DNA of 64,000 bases, taken from Pseudomonas frederiksbergensis (GTDB lineage: Bacteria > Pseudomonadota > Gammaproteobacteria > Pseudomonadales > Pseudomonadaceae). How positions within the stretch are numbered: the first letter of the stretch is position 1; each line of letters begins with the position of its first letter. Shown here piece after piece: positions 38,885 to 49,520 of this stretch. The DNA lies in contig NZ_MOBM01000015.1 in NCBI RefSeq assembly GCF_003732275.1, positions 49,862-113,861 of the forward strand, read 5' to 3'. The notes beneath the pieces are model-generated. The model had not been told where the DNA came from and ran no database searches. It worked only from the letters and a program-made list of their open reading frames with translations. Position numbers and translations under genes: made by a program.

Positions 38885-41595
38885 AGCGCTGCCTCCTGCA
38901 GACCATCAACGGATTTGCCAAAGATCGCGGGCGGAATGCCAGCGATACCGGCCGGCAATGCGACCAGACCGGCACCCAGCTCTTCGTTGATGCGCAGCGG
39001 CAGACGCAAGGTCTGGCCGGCTACGTTCAGGCTCAGCAGGGCACCGTCATTGACACCCAGGCGATCGGCTTCGGACTTGGCCAGCGACAGGTAAGCAGCT
39101 GGAATGCGTTCTTGCACCGGCGCGGCTTTGGAAGAGTTCTCTTCGCTGCCGAACAGGTGGAAGAACGGCACGACCTGCCAGGTGCCCGGAGCCGGGTTGA
39201 ACGCGCGCGGAACACTGGCGAACCAGTTCAGCGAATCACCGGTGCTTTCGATCAAGCGAGTGCCCGGGTCGCCAGCGCGGATGTGACCACCGACTTCGTC
39301 CTGGAACTTGTTCCAGGCTTGCGGCGAGTTCCAGCCCGGAGACCAGGCGAATGGTACTTGCTGACGCGGTTCGACCGAGCCCGAGTAACCTTCCATGGAG
39401 AACGAGAACGCGGTGTCGTTGTCCTGGGAAGTACGCGGTTCATGCACGCTGATGTCGGCGCGCATGGCGGTCCGGCCGCTGTAACGCAGCGGTTCGCGAG
39501 CCAGTTTCAGGCCTTTGATACGGAACGCAGCGGACGGTGCGGCATCGACGATGCGCGCCAGTTGCGGTTTGCTCGCAGCAACGGCAGCGGTGACGTGGTC
39601 CAGTTGGGTCCAGTCGATCGGCTGGTTCAGCAGGGTCGAACGCAGGGCATGCAGCCAGCGCCAGCCTTCGTGAACCAGAATGCTTGCGTCGAGGTAAGTC
39701 GGGTCGAATACCTGGAAGAAACGCTGGGCGCGGCCTTCCTGGCTGACCAGCGTACCGTCGCCTTCCGCGAAGCTGGCGGCTGGCAGAACCAGGTGCGCGC
39801 GATCGCTGGTGGCGGTCTTCTGATGGTCCGCCACGATCACCACTTTCGCGGCGTTCAGGGCCGCGTCGACAAGGGCTTTGTCGGTGCGGGTGTACAGATC
39901 GTTTTCCAGCACGACGATGGCGTCGGCCTTACCGTCGATCACCGCTTGCAGGGCTGCGTCGACCGAATCACCACCGAGCATGGCCAGGCCGAGGCTGTTG
40001 GCCTCTGGCACGATCAGGCTGATGGAACCGTTCTTCTCGCGCAGCTTCAGGGCCTTGGCGATGTTCGCTGCGGCTTCGATCAGCGCCTTGGAACCCAGCG
40101 AGGTACCGGCAATGATCAATGGACGCTTGGCAGCGAGCAGGGCGTTGGCGATGCGCTGAGCCAGTTCGAGGGCTTCAGCGTCCAGGCCTTCAACGGCCGG
40201 CGCGCTGGCATCGAGGGCGTGAGCCACGGCGAAACCGATGCGGGCCAGGTCGTCGGGAGCTGCGTGAACGCATTCTTCAGCCACGTCGTCGAGCTTGGTT
40301 TCAGCCAGGCTGGCGATGAACAGCGGGTTCAGCGCGTTCTGACCGATGTTCTTCACCGCGGCATCGAGCCACGGCTGAACGCGCATGGCGTCGGCCATGT
40401 CTTCGGCCTTGCCCTTGACCGATTGACGCAGGGCCAGGGCCATGCGCGCAGCGGTCTGGGTCAGGTCTTCGCCGAGGACGAAAATCGCATCGTGATCTTC
40501 GATGTCGCGCATGTTCGGGATCGGCAGCGGGCTGTCTTTGAGCACCTGTACAACCAGACGAATGCGCTCAAGCTCAGCGGCTTCGATACCGGAGTAGAAG
40601 TGCTCGGCGCCGACCAGTTCAAGCAACGCGTAGTTGCTTTCGAGGCTGGCGCGTGGCGAACCAATACCGACGATGTTGCGACCGCGCAGCAGATCAGCGG
40701 CTTTATCCAGCGCTTCGTCGAGGCCCAGCTTGGCGCCGTTGGCCAGCAGTGGCTGACGCGGGCGGTCTTCGCGGTTGACGTAGCCATAGCCGAAACGGCC
40801 ACGGTCGCACAGGAAGTACTGGTTCACCGAACCGTTGAAACGGTTTTCGATGCGACGCAGTTCGCCGTAACGCTCGCCCGGGGAAATGTTGCAACCGCTG
40901 GAGCAGCCATGGCAGATGCTCGGCGAGAACTGCATGTCCCACTTACGGTTGTAGCGCTCGGAGTGAGTCTTGTCAGTGAACACACCGGTCGGGCAGACCT
41001 CGGTGAGGTTGCCGGAGAACTCGCTTTCGAGGGTGCCGTCTTCAACGCGACCGAAGTACACGTTGTCGTGAGCACCGAATACGCCCAGGTCGGTACCGCC
41101 GGCGTAGTCCTTATAGAAGCGCACGCAGCGATAGCAAGCGATGCAGCGGTTCATTTCGTGGGAAATGAACGGGCCCAGTTGCTGGTTCTGGTGGGTACGC
41201 TTGGTGAAGCGATAGCGGCGCTCGTTGTGGCCGGTCATCACCGTCATGTCTTGCAGGTGGCAGTGACCGCCTTCCTCACAGACCGGGCAGTCGTGAGGGT
41301 GGTTGGTCATCAACCATTCAACGACGCTGGCGCGAAACACTTTCGCTTCTTCGTCGTCGATGGAGATCCAGCTGCCGTCGGTGGCGGGGGTCATGCAGGA
41401 CATGACGATCCGACCACGCTTGTCGTTCTCGTCGGTGTACTGCTTGACCGCGCACTGGCGGCAAGCGCCAACGCTGCCAAGGGCTGGGTGCCAGCAGAAA
41501 TAAGGGATATCGAGGCCTAGCGACAGACACGCCTGTAACAGGTTGTCTGCCCCATCGACTTCGAGCTCTTTGCCGTCTACGTGGATAGTGGCCAT
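38881..41595 (-). CDS. nuoG: NADH-quinone oxidoreductase subunit G
   Basis: A 904-residue peripheral subunit. The N-terminal 230 residues hold a plant-ferredoxin [2Fe-2S] domain (CRQCAVKQY and a later [10 protein letters not shown]), the His-Cys3 ligand block [18 protein letters not shown] and the [17 protein letters not shown] cluster. Next is [14 protein letters not shown], ligands of the extra cluster N7 found in E. coli-type complex I. The remainder is a molybdopterin-oxidoreductase-like domain without cofactor. It starts 138 bp after the nuoF stop, the largest gap in the operon. Confidence 0.96.
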   Translation of the reverse strand: MATIHVDGKELEVDGADNLLQACLSLGLDIPYFCWHPALGSVGACRQCAVKQYTDENDKRGRIVMSCMTPATDGSWISIDDEEAKVFRASVVEWLMTNHPHDCPVCEEGGHCHLQDMTVMTGHNERRYRFTKRTHQNQQLGPFISHEMNRCIACYRCVRFYKDYAGGTDLGVFGAHDNVYFGRVEDGTLESEFSGNLTEVCPTGVFTDKTHSERYNRKWDMQFSPSICHGCSSGCNISPGERYGELRRIENRFNGSVNQYFLCDRGRFGYGYVNREDRPRQPLLANGAKLGLDEALDKAADLLRGRNIVGIGSPRASLESNYALLELVGAEHFYSGIEAAELERIRLVVQVLKDSPLPIPNMRDIEDHDAIFVLGEDLTQTAARMALALRQSVKGKAEDMADAMRVQPWLDAAVKNIGQNALNPLFIASLAETKLDDVAEECVHAAPDDLARIGFAVAHALDASAPAVEGLDAEALELAQRIANALLAAKRPLIIAGTSLGSKALIEAAANIAKALKLREKNGSISLIVPEANSLGLAMLGGDSVDAALQAVIDGKADAIVVLENDLYTRTDKALVDAALNAAKVVIVADHQKTATSDRAHLVLPAASFAEGDGTLVSQEGRAQRFFQVFDPTYLDASILVHEGWRWLHALRSTLLNQPIDWTQLDHVTAAVAASKPQLARIVDAAPSAAFRIKGLKLAREPLRYSGRTAMRADISVHEPRTSQDNDTAFSFSMEGYSGSVEPRQQVPFAWSPGWNSPQAWNKFQDEVGGHIRAGDPGTRLIESTGDSLNWFASVPRAFNPAPGTWQVVPFFHLFGSEENSSKAAPVQERIPAAYLSLAKSEADRLGVNDGALLSLNVAGQTLRLPLRINEELGAGLVALPAGIAGIPPAIFGKSVDGLQEAAL

Positions 41596-41699
41596 GGTTC
41601 AAAGTTCTTCGTTGGCCCGGTGTCAGCGGGCGTGGCTAATGGAATCTTGTTATTCGCGTGAATCAACACAGCCGTTTACGGCGTCATCACACGAGAAGA

Positions 41700-41727
41700 C
41701 GAAGGGCACGGACCCTTCGCCTTTTTT
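41700..41727. other. Hairpin in the nuoF-nuoG gap
   Basis: A 7-bp stem cgaaggg / cccttcg with loop cacgga is followed on the plus strand by ccTTTTTT. In the direction of nuo transcription (minus) the U-run would precede, not follow, the stem. It is therefore not a terminator for nuo but could end an antisense transcript or stabilise the mRNA ends. Confidence 0.55.
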
Positions 41728-41733
41728 AAGCGT

Positions 41734-43089
41734 TTACGCGCCGACTACGATCGGCTTTGCCAGAGGCGGGACGACGGCGCTGGTGGGCGCGATGCCGGCT
41801 TCGAACTCTGGACGGAAGTATTTGATGGCGCTGCCCAACGGCTCCACGGCACCCGGTGCGTGAGCACAGAAGGTCTTGCCCGGGCCGAGGAAACCGACCA
41901 GACCCAGCAGGGTCTCGATATCGCCGGCTTGCCCTTCACCATTCTCGATCGCGCGCAGCAGCTTGACGCTCCACGGCAGACCGTCACGGCACGGGGTGCA
42001 GAAGCCACAGGATTCGCGGGAGAAGAACTCTTCCATATTGCGCAGCAAGGACACCATGTTGACGCTGTCGTCCACCGCCATGGCCAGGCCGGTACCCATA
42101 CGGGTGCCCACTTTGGCGATGCCGCCGGCATACATTTGTGCGTCCAGGTGTTCCGGCAACAGGAAACCGGTACCGGCGCCGCCTGGCTGCCAGCACTTGA
42201 GCTTGCAACCGTCGCGCATGCCGCCGGCGTAGTCTTCGAACAACTCGCGACCGGTGACGCCGAACGGCAACTCCCACAGGCCAGGGTTCTTGACCTTGCC
42301 GGAGAAGCCCATGAGCTTGGTGCCCATGTCTTCGCTGCCTTCGCGGGCCAACGATTTGTACCAGTCCACGCCGTCGGCAATGATCGCCGGTACGTTGCAC
42401 AGGGTTTCAACGTTGTTCACGCAAGTCGGCTTGCCCCACACGCCCACGGCGGCAGGGAAGGGCGGCTTGGAGCGCGGGTTGGCGCGGCGGCCTTCGAGGG
42501 AGTTGATCAGTGCGGTTTCTTCACCGCAGATATAACGCCCGGCACCGGTGTGCACGAACAGCTCGAAATCGAAGCCGCTGCCCAGGATGTTTTTACCCAG
42601 CAGGCCTGCTGCCTTGGCTTCTTCCACGGCACGGTTCAGGTGCTTGGCGGCGGTGGTGTATTCGCCACGCAGGAAGATGTAGCCACGATAGGTTTTCAGC
42701 GCGCGAGCACTGATCAGCATGCCTTCGATCAGCAGATGGGGCAGTTGCTCCATCAGCATGCGGTCTTTCCAGGTGTTCGGCTCCATCTCATCCGCGTTGC
42801 ACAGCAGGTAACGGATGTTGATGGATTCGTCCTTGGGCATCAGGCCCCACTTCACGCCCGTGGGGAAGCCTGCACCGCCGCGGCCCTTGAGGCCGGAGTC
42901 TTTCACGGTCTGGACGATGTCGTTCTGGGCCATGTCGGCGAAGGCCTTGCGCGCAGCGGCGTAACCGTTCTTGGCCTGGTATTCGTCGAGCCATACGGCT
43001 TCGCCGTCGTCACGCAGACGCCAGGTGAGCGGGTGAGTCTCGGCCGAACGCTTGATGCGGTTGGCTGGACCAAAGGAAGTCAGGGTCAT
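41734..43089 (-). CDS. nuoF: NADH-quinone oxidoreductase subunit F
   Basis: A 451-residue flavoprotein that oxidises NADH. The nucleotide-binding glycine-rich segment is [17 protein letters not shown] near residue 65. The FMN region includes [17 protein letters not shown]. The N3 [4Fe-4S] ligands are in [13 protein letters not shown] near residue 355, with the fourth Cys in KTFCAHAPG. It overlaps nuoE by four bases. The 3' gap before nuoG contains a hairpin. Confidence 0.97.
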   Translation of the reverse strand: MTLTSFGPANRIKRSAETHPLTWRLRDDGEAVWLDEYQAKNGYAAARKAFADMAQNDIVQTVKDSGLKGRGGAGFPTGVKWGLMPKDESINIRYLLCNADEMEPNTWKDRMLMEQLPHLLIEGMLISARALKTYRGYIFLRGEYTTAAKHLNRAVEEAKAAGLLGKNILGSGFDFELFVHTGAGRYICGEETALINSLEGRRANPRSKPPFPAAVGVWGKPTCVNNVETLCNVPAIIADGVDWYKSLAREGSEDMGTKLMGFSGKVKNPGLWELPFGVTGRELFEDYAGGMRDGCKLKCWQPGGAGTGFLLPEHLDAQMYAGGIAKVGTRMGTGLAMAVDDSVNMVSLLRNMEEFFSRESCGFCTPCRDGLPWSVKLLRAIENGEGQAGDIETLLGLVGFLGPGKTFCAHAPGAVEPLGSAIKYFRPEFEAGIAPTSAVVPPLAKPIVVGA

Positions 43090-43583
43090 ACGTAGCCCTC
43101 GAGCAATTTGGCAACGCCGGCAGGCTGCACATCACCGAACGTGTCGTCGTCGATCATCAGCGCCGGCGCCTTGTCACAGTTGCCGAGGCAGCAGACCGGC
43201 AGCAGGGTGAAACGACCGTCGACGGTGGTCTGACCCAGGCCGATGCCCAGCTTGCTCTGGATTTCGCTGACCACCGACTCGTGGCCACCGATGTAGCAGA
43301 CCATGCTGTCGCAGACGCGAATGATGTGACGGCCCACGGGCTGACGGAAGATCTGGCTGTAGAACGTCGCCACCCCTTCAACGTCGCTGGCCGGAATGCC
43401 GAGGATCTCGCCGATGGCGTAGAGCGCGCCGTCAGGCACCCAGCCACGTTCCTTCTGAACGATCTTCAGGGCTTCGATCGACGCCGCGCGCGGGTCTTCG
43501 TAGTGATGCAACTCGTGCTCGATGGCCGAGCGCTCGGTTTCGCTCAGGGCGAAACGGTCTGTCTGGATAAGCGGGCTGTTCAT
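43086..43583 (-). CDS. nuoE: NADH-quinone oxidoreductase subunit E
   Basis: A 165-residue thioredoxin-fold subunit with cluster N1a. The ligand pairs are in [11 protein letters not shown] (Cys-x4-Cys) and [13 protein letters not shown]. The start lies 3 bp after the nuoCD stop. It forms the NADH-oxidising module with NuoF and NuoG. Confidence 0.96.
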   Translation of the reverse strand: MNSPLIQTDRFALSETERSAIEHELHHYEDPRAASIEALKIVQKERGWVPDGALYAIGEILGIPASDVEGVATFYSQIFRQPVGRHIIRVCDSMVCYIGGHESVVSEIQSKLGIGLGQTTVDGRFTLLPVCCLGNCDKAPALMIDDDTFGDVQPAGVAKLLEGYV

Positions 43584-43585
43584 GC

Positions 43586-45370
43586 TTAGCGGTCCACGTC
43601 GGCCATAACGAAATCGATACTACCCAGGTACGCGATCAAGTCCGCGACCATGCTGCCTTTGATCACCGAAGGGATCTGCTGCAGGTGCGGGAAGCTTGGG
43701 GTACGAATCCGGGTGCGGTAGCTCATGGTGCCGCCATCGCTCGTCAGGTAATAACTGTTGATGCCCTTGGTCGCTTCGATCATCTGGAAGGATTCGTTGG
43801 CCGGCATGACCGGGCCCCACGAAACTTGCAGGAAGTGCGTGATCAGGGTCTCGATGTGCTGCAGCGTGCGCTCTTTGGGCGGCGGCGTGGTCAGCGGATG
43901 ATCCGCCTTGTACGGGCCTTCCGGCATGTTGCGCATGCACTGCTCGATGATCTTGATGCTCTGGCGCATTTCTTCGACGCGAACGATGCAACGGTCGTAG
44001 GCATCGCCATTGGCCGCCAGCGGGACTTCGAATTCGAAGTTCTCGTAGCCGGAGTACGGGCGTGCCTTACGCAGGTCGAAATCGCAACCGGTGGCGCGCA
44101 GGCCGGAACCGGTAACACCCCATTCCAGGGCCTCTTTGGTGTTGTAGTCGGCGACACCGATGGTGCGGCCACGCAGGATGCTGTTGTCCAGGGCGGCTTT
44201 CTGGTATTCGTCCAGACGCTTTGGCATCCACTCGACGAAGTCCTTGACCAGTTTTTCCCAGCCGCGCGGCAGGTCGTGGGCGACACCACCGATGCGGTAC
44301 CAGGCCGGGTGCAGACGGAAACCGGTGATGGCTTCGATCACCGTGTACGCCTTCTGGCGGTCGGTGAAGGTGAAGAACACCGGGGTCATGGCGCCGACGT
44401 CCTGGATGTAAGTCCCCAGGAACAGCAGGTGGCTGGTGATCCGGAAGAACTCGGCCATCATGATGCGGATGACGTCGACCTTCTCGGGCACCTTGATGCC
44501 GGCCAGCTTCTCGACCGAGAGCACGTACGGCAGGTTGTTCATCACGCCGCCGAGGTAGTCGATACGGTCGGTGTACGGAATGAAGCTGTGCCAGGACTGA
44601 CGCTCGGCCATCTTCTCGGCACCACGGTGGTGGTAACCGACGTCCGGCACGCAGTCGACGATCTCTTCGCCGTCCAGCTGCAGGATGATACGGAAAGCAC
44701 CGTGCGCCGAAGGGTGGTTCGGACCCAGGTTGAGGAACATGTAGTCCTCGTTCGGCCCGGAACGCTTCATGCCCCAGTCTTCAGGCTTGAAGCGCGCGGC
44801 TTCTTCCTCAAGCTGTTGCTTGGCCAGGGTCAGGCTGAACGGGTCGAACTCGGTGGCACGGGCCGGGAAGTCCTTGCGCAGCGGGTGACCTTCCCAGGTC
44901 GGCGGCATCATGATGCGGGTCAGGTGCGGGTGACCGGCAAAGTTGATGCCGTACATGTCCCACACTTCACGCTCGTACCAGTTGGCGTTCGGCCAAAGAC
45001 CGGTAACGGTCGGCACGCTGAGGTCGCTCTCGGACAAGGCGACCTTGATCATTACGTCACTATTACGTTCGATCGACATCAAGTGATAGAACACAGTGAA
45101 GTCGGCGCCGCTTGGCAGCCCTTGACGCTTGGTGCGCAGACGTTCGTCCACGCCGTGCAGGTCATAGAGCATGACGTACGGCTTGGGCAGGTTGCGCAGG
45201 AAGGTCAGGACTTCGACGAGTTTGGCGCGGGCAACCCAAAGCACCGGCATGCCGGTGCGGGTTGGCTGGGCGGTGAACGCCTCCGGGCCAAAACGATTGT
45301 TCAGTTCGACGACCACATCCTGGTCGTCTGCCTTATAAGGCGGGATGTACAGAGCACTGCCTGTAGTCAT
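43586..45370 (-). CDS. nuoCD: NADH-quinone oxidoreductase fused subunit C/D
   Basis: A 594-residue fusion. The N-terminal 190 residues are the 30-kDa NuoC domain ([21 protein letters not shown]). The C-terminal 390 residues are the 49-kDa NuoD domain, related to hydrogenase large subunits, with [13 protein letters not shown] near residue 217 and the tail [16 protein letters not shown]. Fusion of C and D is typical of enterobacteria and Pseudomonas. Residues at the quinone pocket (HPSAHG) are intact. Confidence 0.97.
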   Translation of the reverse strand: MTTGSALYIPPYKADDQDVVVELNNRFGPEAFTAQPTRTGMPVLWVARAKLVEVLTFLRNLPKPYVMLYDLHGVDERLRTKRQGLPSGADFTVFYHLMSIERNSDVMIKVALSESDLSVPTVTGLWPNANWYEREVWDMYGINFAGHPHLTRIMMPPTWEGHPLRKDFPARATEFDPFSLTLAKQQLEEEAARFKPEDWGMKRSGPNEDYMFLNLGPNHPSAHGAFRIILQLDGEEIVDCVPDVGYHHRGAEKMAERQSWHSFIPYTDRIDYLGGVMNNLPYVLSVEKLAGIKVPEKVDVIRIMMAEFFRITSHLLFLGTYIQDVGAMTPVFFTFTDRQKAYTVIEAITGFRLHPAWYRIGGVAHDLPRGWEKLVKDFVEWMPKRLDEYQKAALDNSILRGRTIGVADYNTKEALEWGVTGSGLRATGCDFDLRKARPYSGYENFEFEVPLAANGDAYDRCIVRVEEMRQSIKIIEQCMRNMPEGPYKADHPLTTPPPKERTLQHIETLITHFLQVSWGPVMPANESFQMIEATKGINSYYLTSDGGTMSYRTRIRTPSFPHLQQIPSVIKGSMVADLIAYLGSIDFVMADVDR

Positions 45371-45442
45371 GGTTATTTATCGCTTTCGGTCAACGTAAAG
45401 AATGAAGCCAGTTTCTCGTTTCTTTGTAAGAACAGATCTGGA

Positions 45443-46117
45443 TCAGACTTCGTCGGGGCTGCGCAGGTTGGTTACCTGAATACGCTGTTCGCGGCGCTGT
45501 TCCTTTTGTGAAGGCATCTCGGCGCGGTAAACGCCTTGATCGCCAACGACCCAGGAAAGTGGGCGACGCTCCTGGCCAATCGACTCCTGCAACAGCATCA
45601 AGCCTTGCAGAAAAGCTTCAGGGCGGGGCGGGCAGCCAGGCACGTAGACGTCCACGGGCAGGAACTTGTCCACCCCTTGAACGACGGAGTAGATGTCGTA
45701 CATGCCACCGGAGTTGGCGCACGAACCCATGGAAATGACCCATTTAGGCTCGAGCATTTGCTCGTAGAGACGCTGAATGATCGGCGCCATCTTGATGAAG
45801 CAGGTACCGGCGATAACCATGAAATCCGCCTGACGCGGCGATGCCCGGATAACCTCGGCGCCAAAGCGCGCGATGTCGTGGGGCGCCGTGAAGGCGGTGG
45901 TCATTTCCACGTAGCAGCACGAAAGACCGAAGTTATACGGCCACAGGGAGTTCTTGCGCCCCCAGTTGATCGTGCCGTTGAGCACGTCTTCGAGCTTGCC
46001 CATGAAAATGTTTTTGTGGACTTGATCTTCTAACGGATCGGAAACGGTTTCCCGTTTGCCAATCGGATACTGCTCGTTAGGAGCATCGGGGTCGATCCTG
46101 GTGAGATTGTATTGCAT
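45443..46117 (-). CDS. nuoB: NADH-quinone oxidoreductase subunit B
   Basis: A 224-residue subunit carrying cluster N2, the last iron-sulfur centre before quinone. The ligands are in [11 protein letters not shown] near residue 67, [11 protein letters not shown] near residue 133 and [13 protein letters not shown] 46117 ([10 protein letters not shown]) was chosen; a TTG two codons upstream is in frame. A 72-bp gap separates it from nuoCD and a 10-bp gap from nuoA. Confidence 0.96.
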   Translation of the reverse strand: MQYNLTRIDPDAPNEQYPIGKRETVSDPLEDQVHKNIFMGKLEDVLNGTINWGRKNSLWPYNFGLSCCYVEMTTAFTAPHDIARFGAEVIRASPRQADFMVIAGTCFIKMAPIIQRLYEQMLEPKWVISMGSCANSGGMYDIYSVVQGVDKFLPVDVYVPGCPPRPEAFLQGLMLLQESIGQERRPLSWVVGDQGVYRAEMPSQKEQRREQRIQVTNLRSPDEV

Positions 46118-46127
46118 TGCCAAAGCC

Positions 46128-46541
46128 TCATTGTTTCAGCTTCGCTTGCCGCTTACGACGAGCTTCCGGAGCCCAGTCAAGGGCGCCCACTCGGAATAGG
46201 TAGACAAGACCTGCCAACAGAATTGCTATGAAAACGAGAGCTTCGACGAATCCGGTCCAGCCGCTTTCGCGGACGGACACAGACCAGGCAAAGAGAAAAA
46301 GGGCTTCGATATCGAAGATCACGAAGAGCATCGCGACCAGATAGAATTTGGCTGAGAGCCGCAAGCGGGCGCCACCGGTAGGTAGCATGCCGGACTCGAA
46401 CGGTTCGTTTTTGCTGCGGCCCCAGGCTTTTGACCCGAGGAGGCTGGAGACGCCGAGCATGAAGGCGCAAAGGCCGCCGACACCCAGAAGGAAAATGGCA
46501 AAGCCCCAGTTGTGGGCCATGAGTCCGGTCGCTTCGGGCAT
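46128..46541 (-). CDS. nuoA: NADH-quinone oxidoreductase subunit A
   Basis: A 137-residue, three-helix membrane subunit and first gene of the operon. The conserved loop [42 protein letters not shown] contains the PFESG motif and the acidic residues of helix 2. ATG 46541 gives the usual N-terminus; the frame extends upstream without resemblance. The long region upstream should contain the operon promoter. Confidence 0.95.
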   Translation of the reverse strand: MPEATGLMAHNWGFAIFLLGVGGLCAFMLGVSSLLGSKAWGRSKNEPFESGMLPTGGARLRLSAKFYLVAMLFVIFDIEALFLFAWSVSVRESGWTGFVEALVFIAILLAGLVYLFRVGALDWAPEARRKRQAKLKQ

Positions 46542-46793
46542 GCTGGTAATCCTTAACAGAGAGCAAAGGTCTCTGAGCTTGAAAAGAAACAAAGCAGTGA
46601 CGATATGTCGCAGCAATCAATCGCGGTGATTTTATGGCTAAACACCGAGCAAGTAAAATTCCGATAGCGAAATTATTTACAAGAATAAGGACATAGCATG
46701 CCTCCAAAGCCCTGTAGCCCATGCCGCTCGGGCATTAGCGGGGGTTTTGTCAAATATGTTTTGTAGGGAATGTAACGAACATAGCCGTCGCTA

Positions 46794-46809
46794 AATGATA
46801 ATCAATATT
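46794..46809. promoter_or_regulatory. Possible Fur box upstream of nuoA
   Basis: AATGATAATCAATATT agrees with the core of the 19-base Fur consensus GATAATGATAATCATTATC at 14 of 16 aligned positions. It lies about 255 bases upstream of the nuoA start. Binding by Fur is inference from the match alone. Confidence 0.35.
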
Positions 46810-46969
46810 GTTTGAGGTGGTTTTCAAACTGTTTAACGGGCAAAGGGTCACGAAGTTGTCTTATATGCGCGTTACTGCAAGTAGCAGGCGCCCCCGTTTT
46901 ACCCTCTTTTTCTGATCGCGACACCGCTCTGGATCAATGTTTTTGTCTGCATTTTGTGGGTTGACTCAT

Positions 46970-47066
46970 CCCTGTGGGAGCCGGGCTTGCCCGCAATGGC
47001 GGTGTGTCAGACGCTGCAGATGTTGGCTGAAAGGTCGCCATCGCGGGCAAGCCCGCTCCCACAGGG
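46970..47066. repeat. REP pair, gggagccgggcttgcccgc family
   Basis: Inverted arms ccctgtgggagccgggcttg and a near complement (one mismatch) enclose about 45 bases. This REP variant, with ggcttgccc, is not seen elsewhere in the window. It lies just outside the 9-kb cassette. Confidence 0.84.
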
Positions 47067-47091
47067 TTTTGCGGGGTTGTTAAATCGCAGG

Positions 47092-47171
47092 CAAAAAAAC
47101 GCCCCGAACCAGTCGGGGCGTCAGATGAGCGGCTTTGCGGTCAGCTTTTTATTCGGTCCGCACCGGCCGTT
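47092..47171. repeat. Left copy of 80-bp direct repeat flanking the cassette
   Basis: The 80 bases at 47092-47171 match 56087-56166 in the same orientation with three differences (47142, 47163, 47164). The first 71 bases differ at only one position. The right copy is the 3' flank and terminator of aceA. The left copy occupies the same place relative to the SDR gene. Confidence 0.93.
47093..47120 (-). terminator. Terminator of the SDR gene (duplicated aceA terminator)
   Basis: On the minus strand the stem cgccccga / tcggggcg, with a five-base loop, is followed by seven T residues. It lies about 65 bases after the SDR stop and is identical to the terminator after aceA. Confidence 0.87.
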
Positions 47172-47184
47172 CGTTCCGGCATCT

Positions 47185-47946
47185 CTATATGCAGCTGTGA
47201 CCTCCGTCGATGACCAGGTCGGCCCCGGTCATCCATGAAGATTCATCAGATGCCAGAAGGATGGCAGCGCCGGCCATATCTGAAGGAATCCCGGCGCGCT
47301 GCATGGGAATGTCCTTTTTTCTGTTTTGCCAAATTTCCGGGGCGTCCCGCCACTGGTTGGCGTTACCACTGGTCGCAGTCAGTCCGGGTGAAATAGTGTT
47401 GACTCTGATGCCATAGGGAGCCAGTTCTAGTGCGCAGCTTCGCGAGAGCATCGACAGCGCTGCTTTGCTCGCCTGATAAGCTGACATTCGGCTGACCGCC
47501 CTGAAGGCGCTGACCGATGAAATATTAATGATGCTGCCGCCCTGTTTACGAGCAATGCAGGCTTTTGCAAAGCATTGAGTCATAAAGAAGGGAAAGCGGA
47601 GATTGACTTCAAGAGTCTGTTCATATTCGTCTTCGCTCAATTCCAGAAATGGAGTGCGAGTTATAAAGGCTGGGTTATTGACGAGTATGTCTAATGGTCC
47701 GATGGCAGCATGCGCTTTCTCAAGAAGTGCATCAGCACTAGTACTAGCAGCATCCATGATTGTGAAGCCGGCCCGCTGGCCAGGGTGCTCAGCTAACGCA
47801 ATGACTGCATGAGCCCCGGTTTCATCGGTACGGGCGGTAATGAAAACATCGGCGCCCTCCGCAATGAAGGTTTCGGCGATAGCTCTTCCAATACCGGCCG
47901 ATGCGCCAGTCACAAGTGCGCGTTTGCCTCTTAGTCTTCCATTCAT
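47185..47946 (-). CDS. SDR-family oxidoreductase of the cassette
   Basis: A 253-residue classical short-chain dehydrogenase, FabG-like. The NAD(P)-binding TGASAGIG is at residues 13-20. The catalytic Ser lies in NISSVSAF and the Tyr-Lys pair in SAYQASKAAL. The usual NNAG motif reads NNPAF. The C-terminal ASDESSWMTGADLVIDGG is typical. ATG 47946 was chosen; an in-frame GTG lies seven codons upstream. It is divergent from the eight-gene unit and ends in a duplicate of the aceA terminator. It probably reduces or oxidises a keto/hydroxy intermediate of the cassette's product. Substrate unknown. Confidence 0.88.
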   Translation of the reverse strand: MNGRLRGKRALVTGASAGIGRAIAETFIAEGADVFITARTDETGAHAVIALAEHPGQRAGFTIMDAASTSADALLEKAHAAIGPLDILVNNPAFITRTPFLELSEDEYEQTLEVNLRFPFFMTQCFAKACIARKQGGSIINISSVSAFRAVSRMSAYQASKAALSMLSRSCALELAPYGIRVNTISPGLTATSGNANQWRDAPEIWQNRKKDIPMQRAGIPSDMAGAAILLASDESSWMTGADLVIDGGHSCI

Positions 47947-48272
47947 AAGTGATTCTCTGCAGGACACGTCTGATGGCCGCGCGCGTGCTGCGAGCGGAGG
48001 AATTGGTTTTATCTGATTTTCGGGAGGATTTAGTAAAGCTGATTATTACAGTTTCAAGATATGCAATGGTTTTTCAGAGGATTCCTACAGGTCATTCGTT
48101 TTCTGGTGAAGGGCTTTTCTTGAGTGTTGGTAATGGGTGGTTTTTTTAAGCTAATGGAGAGTTTTTATTAGGTAGGATCAACCGCTAAATAGTTGGCGCG
48201 TATTGGATGTTGGCTGAGGGTTGGTTGTTCGGATGATCCTGTTATATAGGCTCTTATAAAAAGAGGTCGTGC
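47947..48272. promoter_or_regulatory. Divergent promoter region of the cassette
   Basis: This 326-bp AT-rich gap separates the SDR gene from the eight-gene operon. A candidate plus-strand promoter is TTGGTT (48221-48226), 16 bases, then TATATA (48243-48248). The ribosome-binding sequence AAGAGG (48261-48266) lies six bases before ATG 48273. No operator for a regulator was recognised and no regulator gene is in the cassette. Confidence 0.5.
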
Positions 48273-49511
48273 ATGCCAGAGCAAAAAAACAAGTATATAA
48301 ATACTGCTAAGTCCGTCGAAATCGGTAATCCATCCTGGGCGCTTGCGCAAGATTCGGGGCTTACCGATTTGAGTGTCGAGCATACTCGACAGGGTCGCAT
48401 GCAAGATCAGAGCGGTCATGAGTTCATGAATATGTGCTCTTGTTCATATTTGGGACTTGAGGTCGATGAGCGTTTGGCGCGACGTGCCGCAGACTATGTA
48501 TTGAGCTGCGGTACCGTGAATTTGCCCACCTCGCGTATCAGAATAAGATTGAAAGAGCTCGATGAGCTGGAAGACGCCTTGTCTGCGCATTTCAATTGTC
48601 GAGCATTTACAGCGACTTCTTGCAGCGCGGGCATCGTCGCGTCTCTGCCCCTGCTGGCAGCCGGTATGTTTACTGATGGCCAGCGCCCTGTGATGGTTTT
48701 TGATAAGCATGCTCATTTCGCATTGAACCAGGTCAAGGCCATCTGTGGTGATGAAACGCAGGTTGTCACTTGCAATCACAATGACGTCGACTTCATTGAG
48801 GATATGTGCAAGCGGCATCCTTTGGTCGCTTATATTGCTGACGGTGCTTACAGCATGGGGGGAAGTGCACCAATTGAGCGGCTGATGGATTTGCAGGACA
48901 AGTATGGGTTGTTTCTCTACTTTGATGACTCTCACTCATTGAGTGCCTACGGCGAACGGGGCGAGGGCTATGTTCGTACTTTCATGCCTGAGCTCAATCC
49001 ACGGACCCTGCTGGTTTATTCATTGGCCAAGGCATTTGGCGCCAATGGTGGCGGCATATTCATGTCAGAGAAGGCCAACTATCAAAGTGTTTTCCGTCGT
49101 TTTGGCGGTCCTATGTCCTATTCGCAATATGTAAATCCCGCCGCTATAGGCGCGGCCATGGCTTCTCTGGATATTCACCAGACCAGTGAGCTTGGCGTTT
49201 TGCAGCAGAAACTCTGTGCCAATATTCGTCTGTTCGACAGCTTGTTTGAGACGGAACACTCGGGCTCGGGTCTACCGATTCGGGTTATTCCATTGGACAG
49301 TCCGGATATGGCGATTGGCGTTTCCGAGGGGGTCTTCAAACGAGGCTATTACACCTCGGCAGTATTCTTCCCCATCGTGGCCAGGAACAAGTCCGGTTTG
49401 CGCGTGATGATGCGTGCAGACATGTCCCAAGGAGATGTTCGGAGTTTCTGCTCTGCTGTCCAGGCAGAAGTCGAAGAGTCCCGTCTGAACATGAAACCTG
49501 TCCAGGGTTGA
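48273..49511 (+). CDS. Alpha-oxoamine-synthase-like PLP-dependent enzyme
   Basis: A 412-residue fold-type I PLP enzyme resembling 8-amino-7-oxononanoate synthase, KBL and CqsA. The PLP-binding lysine is K253 in SLAKAFGANGGG. The segment YFDDSHSLSAYGERGEG (D219, H221) corresponds to the cofactor-binding DEAHS region. MNMCSCSYLGL near residue 52 matches the N-terminal YLGL motif. Family members condense an acyl-CoA or acyl-ACP with an amino acid and lose CO2, giving an alpha-amino ketone. It is the first gene of the eight-gene unit and ends 9 bp before the next gene. Its substrates are unknown; DDSHS in place of DEAHS suggests a divergent member. Confidence 0.87.
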   Translation: MPEQKNKYINTAKSVEIGNPSWALAQDSGLTDLSVEHTRQGRMQDQSGHEFMNMCSCSYLGLEVDERLARRAADYVLSCGTVNLPTSRIRIRLKELDELEDALSAHFNCRAFTATSCSAGIVASLPLLAAGMFTDGQRPVMVFDKHAHFALNQVKAICGDETQVVTCNHNDVDFIEDMCKRHPLVAYIADGAYSMGGSAPIERLMDLQDKYGLFLYFDDSHSLSAYGERGEGYVRTFMPELNPRTLLVYSLAKAFGANGGGIFMSEKANYQSVFRRFGGPMSYSQYVNPAAIGAAMASLDIHQTSELGVLQQKLCANIRLFDSLFETEHSGSGLPIRVIPLDSPDMAIGVSEGVFKRGYYTSAVFFPIVARNKSGLRVMMRADMSQGDVRSFCSAVQAEVEESRLNMKPVQG

Positions 49512-49520
49512 GAGGATACG

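Larger units (their letters stand above)
46542..47091. other. Long upstream region of the nuo operon
   Basis: No gene is seen in the 550 bp between nuoA and the left repeat. It should hold the nuo promoter. Its middle (46740-46830) is AT-rich and includes a Fur-box-like sequence. A REP pair lies at 46970-47066, next to the direct repeat bounding the 9-kb cassette. Confidence 0.6.

Noticed and set aside
36809-45370. Very long plus-strand open frames opposite the nuo genes (for example 39112-41520 and 36809-39094)
   Set aside because: They are antisense to genes with unmistakable complex I motifs and result from GC-rich codon bias; their translations show no family signatures.
47092-47171. The 80-bp repeats as integrase attachment sites
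   Set aside because: No integrase, tRNA end or core crossover site is present; homologous recombination through the terminator region is the simpler reading.
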